A stretch of DNA of 64,000 bases, from NCBI RefSeq assembly GCF_021287045.1, contig NZ_JAJTBG010000007.1, positions 190,664 to 254,663 on the forward strand, given 5' to 3'. Numbering within the stretch: the first letter of the stretch is position 1; each line of letters begins with the position of its first letter. Below the pieces are notes generated by a model, which worked only from the letters and a program-made list of their open reading frames with translations, did no database searches and was not told the origin of the DNA. Below, in pieces: positions 45,634 to 57,087 of the stretch. The DNA comes from Oryzomicrobium sp. Lineage in GTDB: Bacteria; Pseudomonadota; Gammaproteobacteria; Burkholderiales; Rhodocyclaceae. Position numbers and translations under genes: made by a program.

Positions 45634-47226
45634 TCAGCCGGCGATCATGGTGCGCAGGCCCATGGGGGCGGGGGCGAAGATGCGTGCGTCCATGAGCTTG
45701 AGGTCCGGGCTGATGTGCGGGCGGAAGTCCATCAGGGCCAGCACGTCCTTTTCCAGCTCCACCCCCGGGGCGATCTCGATCAGTTCCAGGGTGCCCTCGG
45801 CGGTGAGGCGGAACACACAGCGCTCGGTGATGTACAGCACCGGCTGGCCGCGTTTCGCCGCCACCGGGCCGCTGAAGGTGCGGTGCTCCACCTGCTCGAC
45901 GAACTTGCGGGTGCGGCCTTCCTGGCGGATCGCCAGCTTGCCGTCTTCCACCGCCACGTCCAGGCCGCCGGCGGTGAAGGTGCCGACGAAGATCACTTCC
46001 TTGGCCGACTGGGAAATGTTGATGAAGCCGCCGGCCCCGGTCAGGCGCGGGCCGAACTTGCTGACGTTGAGGTTGCCCTCGGCGTCGGCCTGGGCCAGGC
46101 CGAGGAAGGTCAGGTCCAGGCCGCCGCCGTCGTAGAAGTCGAACTGGTAAGGCTGGTCCACGATGGCGGCGGTGTTCACCGCCGCGCCGAAGTTGAGGCC
46201 TCCGGCGGGCACGCCGCCGACCACGCCGGGCTCGGTGGTCAGGGTCAGCAGGTCCAGCACCCCTTCTTCGGCGGCCACGGCGGACACCCCGTCGGGCATG
46301 CCGATGCCCAGGTTCACCACGGCGCCGGGCTTCAGTTCCATGGCGGCGCGGCGGGCGATGATCTTGCGCTCGCTCATCTCCATGGGCGGGATCGAATCCA
46401 CCGGCACCCGGATCTCGCCGGCAAAGCCCGGGCTGTAGTCGGTGGCGAAGGTCTGCATGTGGTACTCGGGCTTCTCAGCCACCACCACGTAATCAACGAG
46501 AATGCCCGGAATCTTCACCTGGCGCGGGTGCAGGGTGCCCCGCTCGGCGATGCGCTCGACCTGGACGATGACGATGCCCCCCGAGTTGTGGGCGGCGGTG
46601 GCGATGGCCAGGGCCTCCAGGGTGAGGGCCTCCCGCTCCATGGTGATGTTGCCGTCGGCGTCCGCCGTGGTGCCGCGGATGATGCCGACGTGGATCGGGA
46701 AGGTACGGTAGAGCAGGCATTCCTCTCCCCCCACTTCAGTCAGGGTGACCAGCTCCTCGGTGGTCGAGGCGTTGATCTTGCCGCCGCCGAAGCGTGGATC
46801 GACGAAGGTGCCCAGGCCGATGCGCGACAGCTGGCCCGGCTTGCCGGCGGCGATGTCGCGGAACAGGTGGGCGATCACCCCCTGGGGCAGGTTGTAGGCC
46901 TCGATCCGGTTGTCCACGGCCAGTTGCTGCAACTTGGGCACCAGGCCCCAGTGGCCGCCCACCACCCGCTTCACCAGGCCGGCGTGGCCCAGGTGGTTGA
47001 GGCCCCGTTCGGCCCCGTCGCCCTGGCCGGCGGCATAGACCAGGGTCAGGTTGCGCGGCGCCGCCTCGGCGCCGAAACGGGCCTCCAGGGCCACGGCGAT
47101 GTTTTCGGGAAAGCCGATGCCGACGAAACCGCCGGTGGCCACCGTGGCGCCGTCATGGATGTGGCTGACCGCTTCCCGGGCGGAAACGATCTTCTGGCGG
47201 CGAGGGGAGGTCGGAGTAGCGCTCAT
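45634..47226 (-). CDS. Fused family I acyl-CoA:carboxylate CoA-transferase
   Basis: A 530-residue enzyme in which both half-domains of a family I CoA-transferase are joined, like propionate CoA-transferase. The catalytic glutamate should be E332 in [14 protein letters not shown], and the N-terminal half carries [10 protein letters not shown]. It would move CoA between acyl-CoA and a carboxylate such as acetoacetate, acetate or propionate. The neighbouring reductase, permease and sigma-54 regulator suggest ketone-body use. A sigma-54 promoter about 285 bases upstream and a terminator downstream make it a single-gene unit. Confidence 0.88.
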   Translation of the reverse strand: MSATPTSPRRQKIVSAREAVSHIHDGATVATGGFVGIGFPENIAVALEARFGAEAAPRNLTLVYAAGQGDGAERGLNHLGHAGLVKRVVGGHWGLVPKLQQLAVDNRIEAYNLPQGVIAHLFRDIAAGKPGQLSRIGLGTFVDPRFGGGKINASTTEELVTLTEVGGEECLLYRTFPIHVGIIRGTTADADGNITMEREALTLEALAIATAAHNSGGIVIVQVERIAERGTLHPRQVKIPGILVDYVVVAEKPEYHMQTFATDYSPGFAGEIRVPVDSIPPMEMSERKIIARRAAMELKPGAVVNLGIGMPDGVSAVAAEEGVLDLLTLTTEPGVVGGVPAGGLNFGAAVNTAAIVDQPYQFDFYDGGGLDLTFLGLAQADAEGNLNVSKFGPRLTGAGGFINISQSAKEVIFVGTFTAGGLDVAVEDGKLAIRQEGRTRKFVEQVEHRTFSGPVAAKRGQPVLYITERCVFRLTAEGTLELIEIAPGVELEKDVLALMDFRPHISPDLKLMDARIFAPAPMGLRTMIAG

Positions 47227-47509
47227 GGGAATCCTAACGATGTTGGCTGTGCAGGAAAGTGACGGAATGCGCCGCCGGCGTGCCGGTACGGGCGCGCCCG
47301 GTCCGGCAGGCGCGAGTGCGGCTGCCGGCCAGGGGGCCTGGCGGAAGGCGGGAGGCGTCGGGGGATGACGAGGGGCAGCCGGACGCGGGCGCTGGGCCTG
47401 GGTCCGGCAGGGCGTTGCGGCATGGGCGCCGCAGCGGGGAAAACGGCAGGGTCATGGCTCTCCTCCAACGGTCGGCGGCTCTCTCGTCCGCTCGCCCTGT
47501 TCCTATCGC

Positions 47510-47524
47510 AGGGGCCGTGCCAGC
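47510..47524 (-). promoter_or_regulatory. Sigma-54 promoter upstream of the CoA-transferase gene
   Basis: On the minus strand TGGCACG-GCCC-CTGC: the -24 element matches the sigma-54 consensus in full, and the -12 has CTGC instead of TTGC. GG and GC dinucleotides are correctly spaced by 10 bases. Start of transcription would be near 47498. Confidence 0.65.
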
Positions 47525-47587
47525 CGGTTCATCGTATTGAAATAAAAGGGGAATAGGGCAGGGCGTGGCAGATGGCCGGTGCGCCTT

Positions 47588-47664
47588 GTCTCGGGAGCGA
47601 GACGTTTTCCGGAGATTTGGCGGCTGGACGCGTCTCCCAGGCGGGAATGTCTCGGCGCAGAGAT
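47588..47664 (-). promoter_or_regulatory. Putative enhancer (UAS) sites for the sigma-54 activator
   Basis: A perfect palindrome GTCTCG-GGAG-CGAGAC (47588-47603) and a weaker copy GTCTCG-GCGC-AGAGAT (47649-47664), centres 61 bases apart, about 90-165 bases upstream of the expected start of transcription of the CoA-transferase gene. The same palindrome class recurs before the permease gene at 51861. Confidence 0.55.
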
Positions 47665-47689
47665 GGGGGAGGGTAACGCCGGGATGGCC

Positions 47690-47722
47690 AAAAAGCAGAA
47701 CGCCGGGCGGTGCCCGGCGTTC
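47690..47722 (-). terminator. Terminator of the sigma-54 regulator gene
   Basis: GAACGCCGGGC (47698-47708) and GCCCGGCGTTC (47712-47722), followed on the minus strand by GCTTTTT. It separates the regulator transcript from the CoA-transferase promoter. Confidence 0.75.
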
Positions 47723-47746
47723 GTGGCGTTTGCCCGGCGGGGCGGA

Positions 47747-49249
<1,503 letters not shown>

Positions 49250-49290
49250 AGTATGCCTTCAGGCCGTGGGGGTTAAAGCTGCACTGCGGC

Positions 49291-49316
49291 AAAAAGGGGC
49301 CCGCAGGCCCCTTTTC
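49291..49316. terminator. Terminator of the acetoacetyl-CoA reductase gene
   Basis: AAAAGGGGCC (49292-49301), loop CGCA, GGCCCCTTTT (49306-49315), with T run on the minus strand. Confidence 0.85.
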
Positions 49317-49335
49317 TTGATGCGGCGCAAACTGC

Positions 49336-50088
49336 TTACTGGTAGTAGAGGCCGCCGTTGATGTTGATGGTGGCGCCGGTGATGAAGCCGGCCAGGTCGG
49401 AGGCCAGGTAGGCACACAGGGCGCCGATCTCTTCGGGCTTGCCCAGGCGCTTCATCGGCACGGAGTCGACGATGGTCTGGAGGATCTCCGGCTTGATGGC
49501 CATGACCATCTTGGTGGCGACGTAGCCCGGGGCGATGGCGTTGACCGTCACGCCCTTGGCGGCCAGTTCCTGGGCCAGGGCCTTGGAGAAGCCGATCACG
49601 CCGGCCTTGGCGGCCGAGTAGTTGGACTGGCCGGCCTGGCCCTTGACGCCATTGACCGAGGAGATGTTGATGATCCGGCCCCAGCCGCGCTCGGCCATCT
49701 TGGCGGATACCTGGTGGGTGACGTTGAACAGGCTGTTCAGGTTGGTGTTGATCACCGCGTCCCACTGGCCCTTTTCCATCTTGGCGAAGAACTTGTCCCG
49801 GGTGATGCCGGCGTTGTTGACCAGGATATCCACCGGGCCCACCTTGGCTTCGACTTCGGCCACCATGGCCTGGCACGACGCGTAGTCGGACACGTCGCCG
49901 GCCACCGGCACGAAGTCCTTGAAGCCGGCCTCGGCCTGCTCCTTGAGCCACTCTTCCGGATTGTCGAACTGCGGGTGGTAGTTCGCCGCCACCTTGTAGC
50001 CTGCCTTCGCCAGTTCCTGGCAAACCGCCGAGCCGATGCCGCCCATGGCGCCAGTGACGAGTGCGATGCGTTGTGCGGATTGGGTCAT
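49336..50088 (-). CDS. phaB: Acetoacetyl-CoA reductase
   Basis: A 250-residue NADPH-dependent short-chain reductase that converts acetoacetyl-CoA to (R)-3-hydroxybutyryl-CoA. The cofactor site is [12 protein letters not shown]. The catalytic residues are in [10 protein letters not shown] and SNYSAAKAG. The insertion [15 protein letters not shown] is typical of the PhaB branch and absent from the FabG at 9281. No phaA or phaC is adjacent, so polyhydroxybutyrate genes, if present, are elsewhere. It has its own terminator and follows a terminator after the permease. Confidence 0.88.
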   Translation of the reverse strand: MTQSAQRIALVTGAMGGIGSAVCQELAKAGYKVAANYHPQFDNPEEWLKEQAEAGFKDFVPVAGDVSDYASCQAMVAEVEAKVGPVDILVNNAGITRDKFFAKMEKGQWDAVINTNLNSLFNVTHQVSAKMAERGWGRIINISSVNGVKGQAGQSNYSAAKAGVIGFSKALAQELAAKGVTVNAIAPGYVATKMVMAIKPEILQTIVDSVPMKRLGKPEEIGALCAYLASDLAGFITGATININGGLYYQ

Positions 50089-50115
50089 TGCTTACTCCTA
50101 GTCGAAACCTAGTCG

Positions 50116-50142
50116 AAAAAAAGGCAGCCCCGGAGGGCTGCC
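50116..50142 (-). terminator. Terminator of the GntP-family permease gene
   Basis: GGCAGCCC (50123-50130), loop CGGA, GGGCTGCC (50135-50142), followed on the minus strand by seven T. Confidence 0.85.
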
Positions 50143-50160
50143 TGGTTGCTGCCGGGGCGA

Positions 50161-51558
50161 TCAGACGATGCCGAAGGCGTAGTACAGGGTGATGATGAAG
50201 AACACCGCCAGGGTTTTGATCAGGGTGATCGAGAAGATGTCCTTGTAGGACTGGCGGTGGGTCAGGCCGGTCACCGCCAGCAGGGTGATGACGGCGCCGT
50301 TGTGGGGCAGGGTGTCCATGCCGCCGGAGGCCATGGCGGCGACCCGGTGCAGCACTTCCAGGGGGATGCCGGCGGCCTGGGCGCTCTGGATGAAGGTATC
50401 GGCCATGGCGGCCAGGGCGATGCTCATGCCGCCGGAGGCCGAGCCGGTGATGCCGGCCAGGGCGGTGACGGTGATGGCTTCGTTGACCAGGGGGTTGGGG
50501 ATGGCGCGCAGGCCGTCGGCCACTACCAGGAAGCCGGGCAGGGCGGCGATCACGGCGCCGAAGCCGTATTCCGAGGCGGTGTTCATCGAGGCCAGCAGGG
50601 AGCCGGCGATGGCGGCCTTGGAGCCTTCGGCGAAGCGGCTGATGACGGCCTTGCCGCCGAAGATGAACACGGTGAGGATGCCCACCAGCAGCGCCCCTTC
50701 AACCGCCCAGATGGCGACGATCTTGGAGATTTCCTGGACCACCGGGGCGGCCTTGCCGATCACCGCCGGCACGAAGGAATGGCTCTTGCCGTAGAACTCG
50801 GGGATCAGGAGGGTGAACACCTTGTTCATCACGCCCACCAGTACCAGGGGCAGCAGGGCGATCAGCGGGTTGGGCAGGTTGGTGTGCTCGAAGGGCTCCG
50901 GCTCATTGACCAGGTTGGTGCCGTAGCCTTCACCGGCGGCGGCGGCCTGGCGGCGGCGCCATTCCAGGTAGACCATGCCCAGGGCCAGGATGAACAGGCC
51001 ACCCAGGGTGCCCAGCCAGGGGGCGGCCCAGGTGTCGGTCTTGAAGAAGGTGGAGGGGATGATGTTCTGGATCTGCGGGGTACCCGGCAGGGAATCCATG
51101 GTGAAGGTGAAGGCGCCCAGGGCGATGGTGCCCGGGATCAGCCGCTTCGGGATGTTGCTCTGGCGGAACATCTCGGCGGCGAACGGATAGACCGCGAACA
51201 CCACCACGAACAGGGACACGCCGCCGTAGGTGAGGATGGCGCCCACCAGCACGATCGACAGCATGGCCCGCTTGGCGCCCACCACCTTGATCACGGCGGC
51301 GACGATCGACTTGGAGAAGCCGGACAGTTCGATCACCTTGCCGAAGATGGCGCCGAGCAGGAACACCGGGAAGTACAGCTTGACGAAGCCGACCATCTTG
51401 TCCATGAACAGGCCGGTGAACATCGGCGCCACCAGGGAGGGGTCGGTCAGCAGCACCGCGCCCAGGGCCGCCACGGGGGCGAACAGGATCACGCTGTAGC
51501 CCCGGTAGGCCACGAACATCAGCAGCGCGAGCGCCACCAGCACGATTAAAAAGCTCAT
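50161..51558 (-). CDS. GntP-family organic acid permease
   Basis: A 465-residue transporter with about 12-13 membrane helices of the gluconate:H+ symporter (GntP) family, in which some members carry 3-hydroxybutyrate. Typical blocks are LTYGGVSLFVVVFAVYPF, FTMDSLPGTPQIQN and SASGGMSIALAAM. The start ATG at 51558 follows a strong AGAGGAG site; a longer reading upstream lacks one. It would import 3-hydroxybutyrate or a similar hydroxy acid given the gene context. It is controlled by the sigma-54 promoter at 51619. Confidence 0.88.
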   Translation of the reverse strand: MSFLIVLVALALLMFVAYRGYSVILFAPVAALGAVLLTDPSLVAPMFTGLFMDKMVGFVKLYFPVFLLGAIFGKVIELSGFSKSIVAAVIKVVGAKRAMLSIVLVGAILTYGGVSLFVVVFAVYPFAAEMFRQSNIPKRLIPGTIALGAFTFTMDSLPGTPQIQNIIPSTFFKTDTWAAPWLGTLGGLFILALGMVYLEWRRRQAAAAGEGYGTNLVNEPEPFEHTNLPNPLIALLPLVLVGVMNKVFTLLIPEFYGKSHSFVPAVIGKAAPVVQEISKIVAIWAVEGALLVGILTVFIFGGKAVISRFAEGSKAAIAGSLLASMNTASEYGFGAVIAALPGFLVVADGLRAIPNPLVNEAITVTALAGITGSASGGMSIALAAMADTFIQSAQAAGIPLEVLHRVAAMASGGMDTLPHNGAVITLLAVTGLTHRQSYKDIFSITLIKTLAVFFIITLYYAFGIV

Positions 51559-51618
51559 TGTTGCTCCTCTCACACTAAATGTTTTTGTGGTTCGGCCTGG
51601 GCCGGACATGCCCTCTTA

Positions 51619-51633
51619 GCAACCCTCGTGCCC
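51619..51633 (-). promoter_or_regulatory. Sigma-54 promoter of the GntP-family permease gene
   Basis: On the minus strand GGGCACG-AGGG-TTGC, which matches the consensus TGGCACG-N4-TTGC at all but the first base. It lies 61 bases before the permease start codon; transcription would begin near 51607. Confidence 0.75.
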
Positions 51634-51860
51634 ATTCCCATAGACTCGCCTTAAGCGCTTGATGTTCCATGGCTATCGTCCGGCCGGGCGGTCCCGGGGG
51701 GCGGGGGAAGACCCGGCCAGTCCCCGAAATGGGACGGAAACGGCCGGCGGGGAGCAGGTCGGGTGTTCCGCCCATAGACTGGCCGGCGAGGGTTGCGCCA
51801 GGCTGGGCATAAGCGCATGAATACAGGGCGTTTTTGACGGTTCCGTGACAGACCGTAACA

Positions 51861-51876
51861 GTCTCCATCCGGAGAC
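51861..51876 (-). promoter_or_regulatory. Putative enhancer (UAS) palindrome upstream of the permease gene
   Basis: GTCTCC-ATCC-GGAGAC is a perfect 16-base palindrome, about 255 bases upstream of the expected start of transcription. It has the same GTCTC-N6-GAGAC frame as the site at 47588. Confidence 0.55.
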
Positions 51877-51897
51877 TTTTTGCCGATGCCCGGAAAG

Positions 51898-51952
51898 CCA
51901 CGACTGGCGCGGGGTTTGGCGATAGGGGTCTGGAACGCCGCGCCAGTCGTGG
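51898..51952. repeat. Perfect 15-bp inverted repeat between permease and clpB
   Basis: CCACGACTGGCGCGG (51898-51912) and CCGCGCCAGTCGTGG (51938-51952) are exact inverse copies with a 25-base loop. No T-run follows on either side. It is 141 bases upstream of clpB and not explained by any gene. Confidence 0.7.
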
Positions 51953-52027
51953 ATCTCCACGCCTGGGCTGTGAAGATGCCCGTCCGGTGCGGGGAGCGCA
52001 AGGGGGCTGGCAATTCTTGCGGCCGCG

Positions 52028-52056
52028 CTTGAAATCCACGGCGGGGCACCCACATA
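52028..52056 (+). promoter_or_regulatory. Sigma-32 heat-shock promoter of clpB
   Basis: CTTGAAA at 52028-52034 is a full sigma-32 -35 box. After 14 bases comes CCCACATA (52049-52056), close to the -10 consensus CCCCATNT. The clpB ATG is 38 bases farther. Confidence 0.7.
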
Positions 52057-52093
52057 CATGGCATCACACATTAATTGCCGCGAGGACCGATCC

Positions 52094-54679
52094 ATGCGCT
52101 TCGACCAGTGCACCACCAAATTCCAGCAGGCCATCGCCGACGCCCAGAGCCTGGCCGTGGGCGGCGACAACCCCTACATCGAACCCCTGCACCTGCTGCT
52201 GGCCCTGCTCAACCAGGACGACGGCGCCAGCACCTCCCTGCTCGCCCGGGCCGGGGTGAACGTGCCCGCCCTGCGGAACGACGTGGAGCAGGCCCTCAAG
52301 CGCCTGCCCCAGGTCAAGGGCAGCGGCGGCGAGGTGACGGTGAGCCGCGACCTGAACAACCTGTTCAACCTGACCGACAAGGAAGCACAAAAGCGCGGCG
52401 ACCAGTTCATCGCCTCGGAGCTGTTCCTGCTGGCGCTTGCCGACGACAAGGGTGAGGCGGGCCGGCTGGCCAAACAGCACGGCCTGGCCAAGAAATCCCT
52501 GGAAGCGGCCATCACCGCCGTGCGCGGCGGCCAGAACGTGGGCAGCCAGGAGGCCGAATCCCAGCGCGAGGCGCTCAAGAAATACACGGTGGACCTGACC
52601 GAGCGGGCCCGCCGCGGCAAGCTCGACCCGGTGATCGGCCGGGACGACGAGATCCGCCGCGCCATCCAGATCCTGCAACGGCGCACCAAAAACAACCCGG
52701 TACTGATCGGCGAGCCCGGCGTGGGTAAAACCGCCATTGTCGAGGGCCTGGCCCAGCGCATCGTCAACGAGGAAGTGCCGGAAACCCTCAAGGGCAAGAA
52801 GGTCCTGTCCCTGGACATGGCGGCGCTCCTGGCCGGCGCCAAGTACCGGGGCGAATTCGAGGAGCGCCTGAAGGCGGTGCTCAACGACATCGCCAGGGAA
52901 GAGGGCCGCATCATCGTTTTCATCGACGAGATTCACACCATGGTCGGCGCCGGCAAGGCCGAGGGCGCCATCGACGCGGGCAACATGCTGAAGCCGGCCC
53001 TGGCCCGGGGCGAGCTGCACTGCATCGGCGCCACCACCCTGGACGAATACCGCAAGTACATCGAGAAGGACGCCGCCCTGGAGCGGCGCTTCCAGAAGGT
53101 GCTGGTGGACGAGCCCAGCGTGGAAGCCACCATCGCCATCCTGCGCGGCCTGCAAGAGAAGTACGAGGTGCACCACGGCGTGGACATCACCGACCCGGCC
53201 ATCGTTGCCGCGGCCGAGTTGAGTCACCGCTACATCACCGACCGCTTCCTGCCGGACAAGGCCATCGACCTGATCGACGAAGCCGCCGCCCGGATCAAGA
53301 TGGAGATCGACTCCAAGCCCGAGTCCATGGACAAGCTGGAGCGGCGCATGATCCAGCTCAAGATCGAGCGGGAGGCGATGAAGAAGGAGACCGACGAGGC
53401 CTCCAAGAAGCGCCTGCAACTGCTCGAAGAGGAACTGGAGCGCCTGCAACGGGAATACAACGACCTGGAAGAAATCTGGAAGGCCGAGAAGGCCCAGGTG
53501 GTGGGCTCCCAGCACATCAAGGAGCAGATCGAGGCGATCCGCCTGCAGATGGACGAGGCCAAGCGCAAGGGCGACTGGCAGAAGATGTCCGAGTTGCAGT
53601 ACGGCAAGCTGCCCCAGCTCGAAGCCCAGTTGAAGGCTGCCGAGGCCGGCGATAAGGAAAGCAAGGCGCAGAAGTTCAAGCTGCTGCGCACCGAGGTCGG
53701 CGCCGAGGAAATCGCCGAGGTGGTCAGCCGCGCCACCGGCATTCCGGTGAGCAAGATGATGCAGGGCGAGCGCGAGAAGCTGCTCAAGATGGAAGACCGC
53801 CTGCACCAGCGCGTGGTCGGCCAGGATGAGGCGGTGCGGCTGGTGTCCGACGCCATCCGCCGTTCCCGCGCCGGCCTGTCGGACGAGAACAAGCCCTACG
53901 GCTCCTTCCTCTTCCTCGGCCCCACCGGCGTGGGCAAGACCGAGCTGTGCAAGGCCCTGGCCGAGTTCCTGTTCGATTCCCAGGAGCACCTGATCCGCAT
54001 CGACATGAGCGAGTTCATGGAGAAGCACTCCGTGGCCCGCCTGATCGGCGCGCCTCCGGGCTACGTGGGCTACGAGGAGGGCGGCTACCTGACCGAAGCC
54101 GTGCGGCGCAAGCCCTACAGCGTGATCCTGCTCGACGAGGTGGAAAAGGCCCACCCGGACGTGTTCAACGTGCTGCTGCAAGTGCTCGACGACGGCCGTA
54201 TGACCGACGGCCAGGGCCGTACGGTGGACTTCAAGAACACGGTGATCGTCATGACCTCCAACCTGGGCAGCCAGATGATCCAGCAGATGGCCGGCGACGA
54301 TTACGGCGTGATCAAGGTGGCGGTGATGGCCGAGGTAAAGAGCTACTTCCGCCCCGAGTTCATCAACCGCATCGACGAGGTGGTGGTGTTCCACAGCCTG
54401 GGCGAGGCCCACATCAAGAACATCGCCAGAATCCAGTTGCAATACCTGGAAAAGCGCCTGGAGAAGATGGAGATGGGCTTGCAGGTGGACGACAGCGCCC
54501 TGGCCGAACTGGCCCAGACCGGCTTCGACCCGGTGTTCGGCGCCCGGCCGTTGAAGCGCGCCATCCAGAGCGAGATCGAGAACCCCCTGGCGCGGCTGAT
54601 CCTGCAAGGCGAATTCGGGCCCAAGGACAGCATCCGGGTCACCTGCGAGAACGGGGTGATGCGCTTCAAGAAGGCCTAA
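52094..54679 (+). CDS. clpB: ATP-dependent protein disaggregase ClpB
   Basis: An 861-residue Hsp100 chaperone that solubilises protein aggregates with DnaK. It has an N-terminal double-repeat domain, AAA+ domain 1 with Walker A GEPGVGKT, the long coiled-coil middle domain ([19 protein letters not shown] onward, about 410-530) and AAA+ domain 2 with GPTGVGKT. The ATG at 52094 follows GAGGA at eight bases; an upstream in-frame ATG at 52058 lacks support. The sigma-32-like promoter agrees with heat-shock control. Confidence 0.97.
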   Translation: MRFDQCTTKFQQAIADAQSLAVGGDNPYIEPLHLLLALLNQDDGASTSLLARAGVNVPALRNDVEQALKRLPQVKGSGGEVTVSRDLNNLFNLTDKEAQKRGDQFIASELFLLALADDKGEAGRLAKQHGLAKKSLEAAITAVRGGQNVGSQEAESQREALKKYTVDLTERARRGKLDPVIGRDDEIRRAIQILQRRTKNNPVLIGEPGVGKTAIVEGLAQRIVNEEVPETLKGKKVLSLDMAALLAGAKYRGEFEERLKAVLNDIAREEGRIIVFIDEIHTMVGAGKAEGAIDAGNMLKPALARGELHCIGATTLDEYRKYIEKDAALERRFQKVLVDEPSVEATIAILRGLQEKYEVHHGVDITDPAIVAAAELSHRYITDRFLPDKAIDLIDEAAARIKMEIDSKPESMDKLERRMIQLKIEREAMKKETDEASKKRLQLLEEELERLQREYNDLEEIWKAEKAQVVGSQHIKEQIEAIRLQMDEAKRKGDWQKMSELQYGKLPQLEAQLKAAEAGDKESKAQKFKLLRTEVGAEEIAEVVSRATGIPVSKMMQGEREKLLKMEDRLHQRVVGQDEAVRLVSDAIRRSRAGLSDENKPYGSFLFLGPTGVGKTELCKALAEFLFDSQEHLIRIDMSEFMEKHSVARLIGAPPGYVGYEEGGYLTEAVRRKPYSVILLDEVEKAHPDVFNVLLQVLDDGRMTDGQGRTVDFKNTVIVMTSNLGSQMIQQMAGDDYGVIKVAVMAEVKSYFRPEFINRIDEVVVFHSLGEAHIKNIARIQLQYLEKRLEKMEMGLQVDDSALAELAQTGFDPVFGARPLKRAIQSEIENPLARLILQGEFGPKDSIRVTCENGVMRFKKA

Positions 54680-54696
54680 GACTGAGTCTGGGCAAA

Positions 54697-54727
54697 GAAA
54701 AACGGCGGGCTATGGCCCGCCGTTTTT
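54697..54727. terminator. Terminator of clpB
   Basis: GAAAAACGGCGGGC (54697-54710), loop TATG, GCCCGCCGTTTTTC (54714-54727... five T). Confidence 0.9.
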
Positions 54728-54917
54728 CGTCGACGTGCGAAAGACGTGCAATCGGGCGGTTAATGAATTTCGCATATCGCCACGCGCCCCGATTTTTTTC
54801 CATTTGTGCCCACTTTCATTGACGATCCGTTGACGTTGATTGGATAGCGTTCGCTGGCGTAATGATCAATGAATCGTGATTCGGATGACTCGTCCATCCG
54901 GTGGGAGGTTGGGAGCA

Positions 54918-56462
54918 ATGAGGAAAATCAACAGGGTAGCCATCATCGGTGGTGGCTTGAGCGGCCTTGCGGCGGCCTATGTGTGTAAGCAGCAGGGCAT
55001 TGGCTTCACCGTCTTCGAAGATGTCCACCACATGGGCGGCAACATGCGCACCGTGCGCGGGATCGACATCGGCCTGGGGGAGGGCCGCACCCGCTGGGTG
55101 GACCTGGGGGTGAACGACTTTTCCAAGACCGGCTACCAGGAGCTGGTCAAGGTGATGGACAGCCTGAACGTCCAGTACCGGCCGTTGCAGGACGTGGCGT
55201 CCTATTCCACCATCGCCCGGGACGGTACCCCGACCTCCGAGATCGAGACCGGCTTCACCATCGAGAAGGGCTGGAGCACCGAGGCCTCGCCGGAGATCGA
55301 GCAGGGCTTCCTGGATTTCCGCCGCTACTGCGAGGACCACCTGCAGGAGCTGATGGACAGCGACGATCCCCACTACAAGTACATGACTGTGGCCCAGTTC
55401 CTCGAAACCTCGGGGCTAGCGCGTAACACCCAGTTCGTCGAACGCTGCCTCTACCCGCGCATCGTCGGCATGTACTTCACCAGCAAGGTGCCCCCCGGCG
55501 ACCTGCCGTTCCGCGTCATCCTGCACTACTACTACCTCCAGGAAGGCCTGGGCCGCCGGCCGACCCCGGACCCGGAGCGCATGTACTGGGTCGACGGCGT
55601 GCGCAGCTGGGTCGACGCCCTGTGCGCCTACCTGGACCCGGGCTTCGACGGCTCCACCTCCACCGATGCCCTGCGGGTCAATACCTACGCCGCCTTCCGG
55701 GTCGAAGGCTCGGGCGCCGTCCTGGTCAGCTCCCGCCCCGCCCGCTCCCCCGACGCCAAGCCGCTGGTGGAAAGCTTCGACGCCGTGATCGTCGCCAAGC
55801 AGGCCTGGGACGTGCTCGGGCGCTTCGAGGACCCGTCCCAGGCGGCGCCGGGCCTGGCGGACACCCTGGCCCGCTTCCGCTTCTCCGAGGACCAGGTATT
55901 CGTGCACAACGCCACCGGGGTGCTGCCGCCCAACGCCAACGCCTGGAGCACCTACAACCTCAACATCCCCCGGGACTACGCGCCGGAGCACATCGGCTAC
56001 ACCATGACCTACTGGTGCAACCGCCACCAGAACGATCCGGCCAACCCGGACTACAACTGGCAGAACGAGGAATTCCGCGCCCAGAGCTACCTGCCCAACT
56101 TCTTCTGCACCCTCAATCCGATCAACCCGCTGCCGGACGAGAGCATCCTCCTGCCGCCGTGGAAGAACGGCAGCGGCGGCAACTGCACCATGTTCCGCTT
56201 CAAGCACAACATCATGGACATGGCGGCCTATCAGGCCCAGGAATCCCTGCCTGCCCTGCAAGGACACAACGGTGTGTGGTTGGTGGGGGGCTACACCACT
56301 GGCGTGGGCCTGCAGGAGGAATGCTGGATCGGTGCGGTGGATACCGCCGAGGTCATGCTCGGCCTCAAATCGAACTTCACCTCCAAATACCGCCACGACG
56401 TGCACGGGGCCGGCCGCGTGCCTGCCTACATCCGTCGTCTGGTCCACGGCGAGGCGGGCTGA
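54918..56462 (+). CDS. FAD-dependent oxidoreductase (flavin amine oxidase/protoporphyrinogen oxidase-like)
   Basis: A 514-residue flavoprotein. The N-terminal dinucleotide site is AIIGGGLSGLAAAYVC, and a second FAD contact is near the C-terminus (VWLVGGYTTGVGLQEECW). The middle holds the substrate domain, with no recognisable amine oxidase signature. No signal peptide, so cytosolic. The ATG at 54918 follows GGGAG. It is the first of a four-gene plus-strand run with the OsmC-like, FIST and GGDEF genes; the substrate is unknown. Confidence 0.8.
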   Translation: MRKINRVAIIGGGLSGLAAAYVCKQQGIGFTVFEDVHHMGGNMRTVRGIDIGLGEGRTRWVDLGVNDFSKTGYQELVKVMDSLNVQYRPLQDVASYSTIARDGTPTSEIETGFTIEKGWSTEASPEIEQGFLDFRRYCEDHLQELMDSDDPHYKYMTVAQFLETSGLARNTQFVERCLYPRIVGMYFTSKVPPGDLPFRVILHYYYLQEGLGRRPTPDPERMYWVDGVRSWVDALCAYLDPGFDGSTSTDALRVNTYAAFRVEGSGAVLVSSRPARSPDAKPLVESFDAVIVAKQAWDVLGRFEDPSQAAPGLADTLARFRFSEDQVFVHNATGVLPPNANAWSTYNLNIPRDYAPEHIGYTMTYWCNRHQNDPANPDYNWQNEEFRAQSYLPNFFCTLNPINPLPDESILLPPWKNGSGGNCTMFRFKHNIMDMAAYQAQESLPALQGHNGVWLVGGYTTGVGLQEECWIGAVDTAEVMLGLKSNFTSKYRHDVHGAGRVPAYIRRLVHGEAG

Positions 56463-56518
56463 ACCGAGCCGCCACCGGAGACCTTCCACCGCACCAACCA
56501 ATCAATCGGGGAAAAAAC

Positions 56519-57079
56519 ATGAGCAAGGATTTGAACGGGATCGACCTGGAGTCGATGGGCAATTTTGCCGCGGCGGCCAAGGCTGACAAGGGCGTAGCGG
56601 AGGTGAAGTTCGTCGCCAAATCGACCTGGAAAGGCGGCGCGCGCTGCGACGCCACCATTTCCGAGTTCTACTCCAACGGCCAGGTGGCCTCCCGCCCCGG
56701 ACGCGTCTTCACCTTGCCCATGGACGAGCCGCCGCCCATGGGTGGCCATGATGCCCACCCGAACCCGGGGGAAATGCTCGCCGCGGCGATCTGCGGTTGC
56801 CTGACCGCGGGCATTGCTGCCAACGCCGCCCTGTTCGGCACCGAACTGGACAGCATCGAGGTCGAGGCGGCGGTGGACTGGAATCTACTCGGTGTGCTCG
56901 GCATCGACCGGGAAGTGCCCTGTGGCGCCTCCGGCGTCCATTACACGGTCACCCTCAAGGGCAAGGGCAGTCCGGAGCAATTGCGCCGCAGCAAGGAGAC
57001 CCTGGACCGCAAGTCGGCGATCCTGAACTCCCTGCTCAAGCCGATTCCCGTCTCCAGCAGCACGGTCATCGTCGAGTAG
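56519..57079 (+). CDS. OsmC-like protein without the canonical second cysteine
   Basis: A 186-residue protein of the OsmC/Ohr fold. The central helix motif is seen as MLAAAICGCLTAGIAANAAL, with C92 and C94 where the peroxidatic cysteine sits. In the C-terminal position where Ohr/OsmC proteins have a CP pair, this protein has RKSAILNSLLKPIPVSS without cysteine. C135 lies in a loop. It is therefore probably not a normal thiol peroxidase. The ATG at 56519 is 56 bases after the oxidoreductase stop and 8 bases before the FIST gene. Confidence 0.82.
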   Translation: MSKDLNGIDLESMGNFAAAAKADKGVAEVKFVAKSTWKGGARCDATISEFYSNGQVASRPGRVFTLPMDEPPPMGGHDAHPNPGEMLAAAICGCLTAGIAANAALFGTELDSIEVEAAVDWNLLGVLGIDREVPCGASGVHYTVTLKGKGSPEQLRRSKETLDRKSAILNSLLKPIPVSSSTVIVE

Positions 57080-57087
57080 GGGTTGCG

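Noticed and set aside
51575-52170. Minus-strand coding genes in the permease-clpB interval
   Set aside because: The frames are open only by GC bias; they overlap the sigma-54 and sigma-32 promoter motifs and show no protein family features.
52064-54607. An 847-residue minus-strand reading frame opposite clpB
   Set aside because: It is a shadow of clpB, whose protein is clearly intact on the plus strand.
54819-54850. Promoter with doubled TTGACG before the FAD oxidoreductase gene
   Set aside because: Two TTGACG copies exist at 54819 and 54830, but no -10 box at 16-18 bases from either was convincing.
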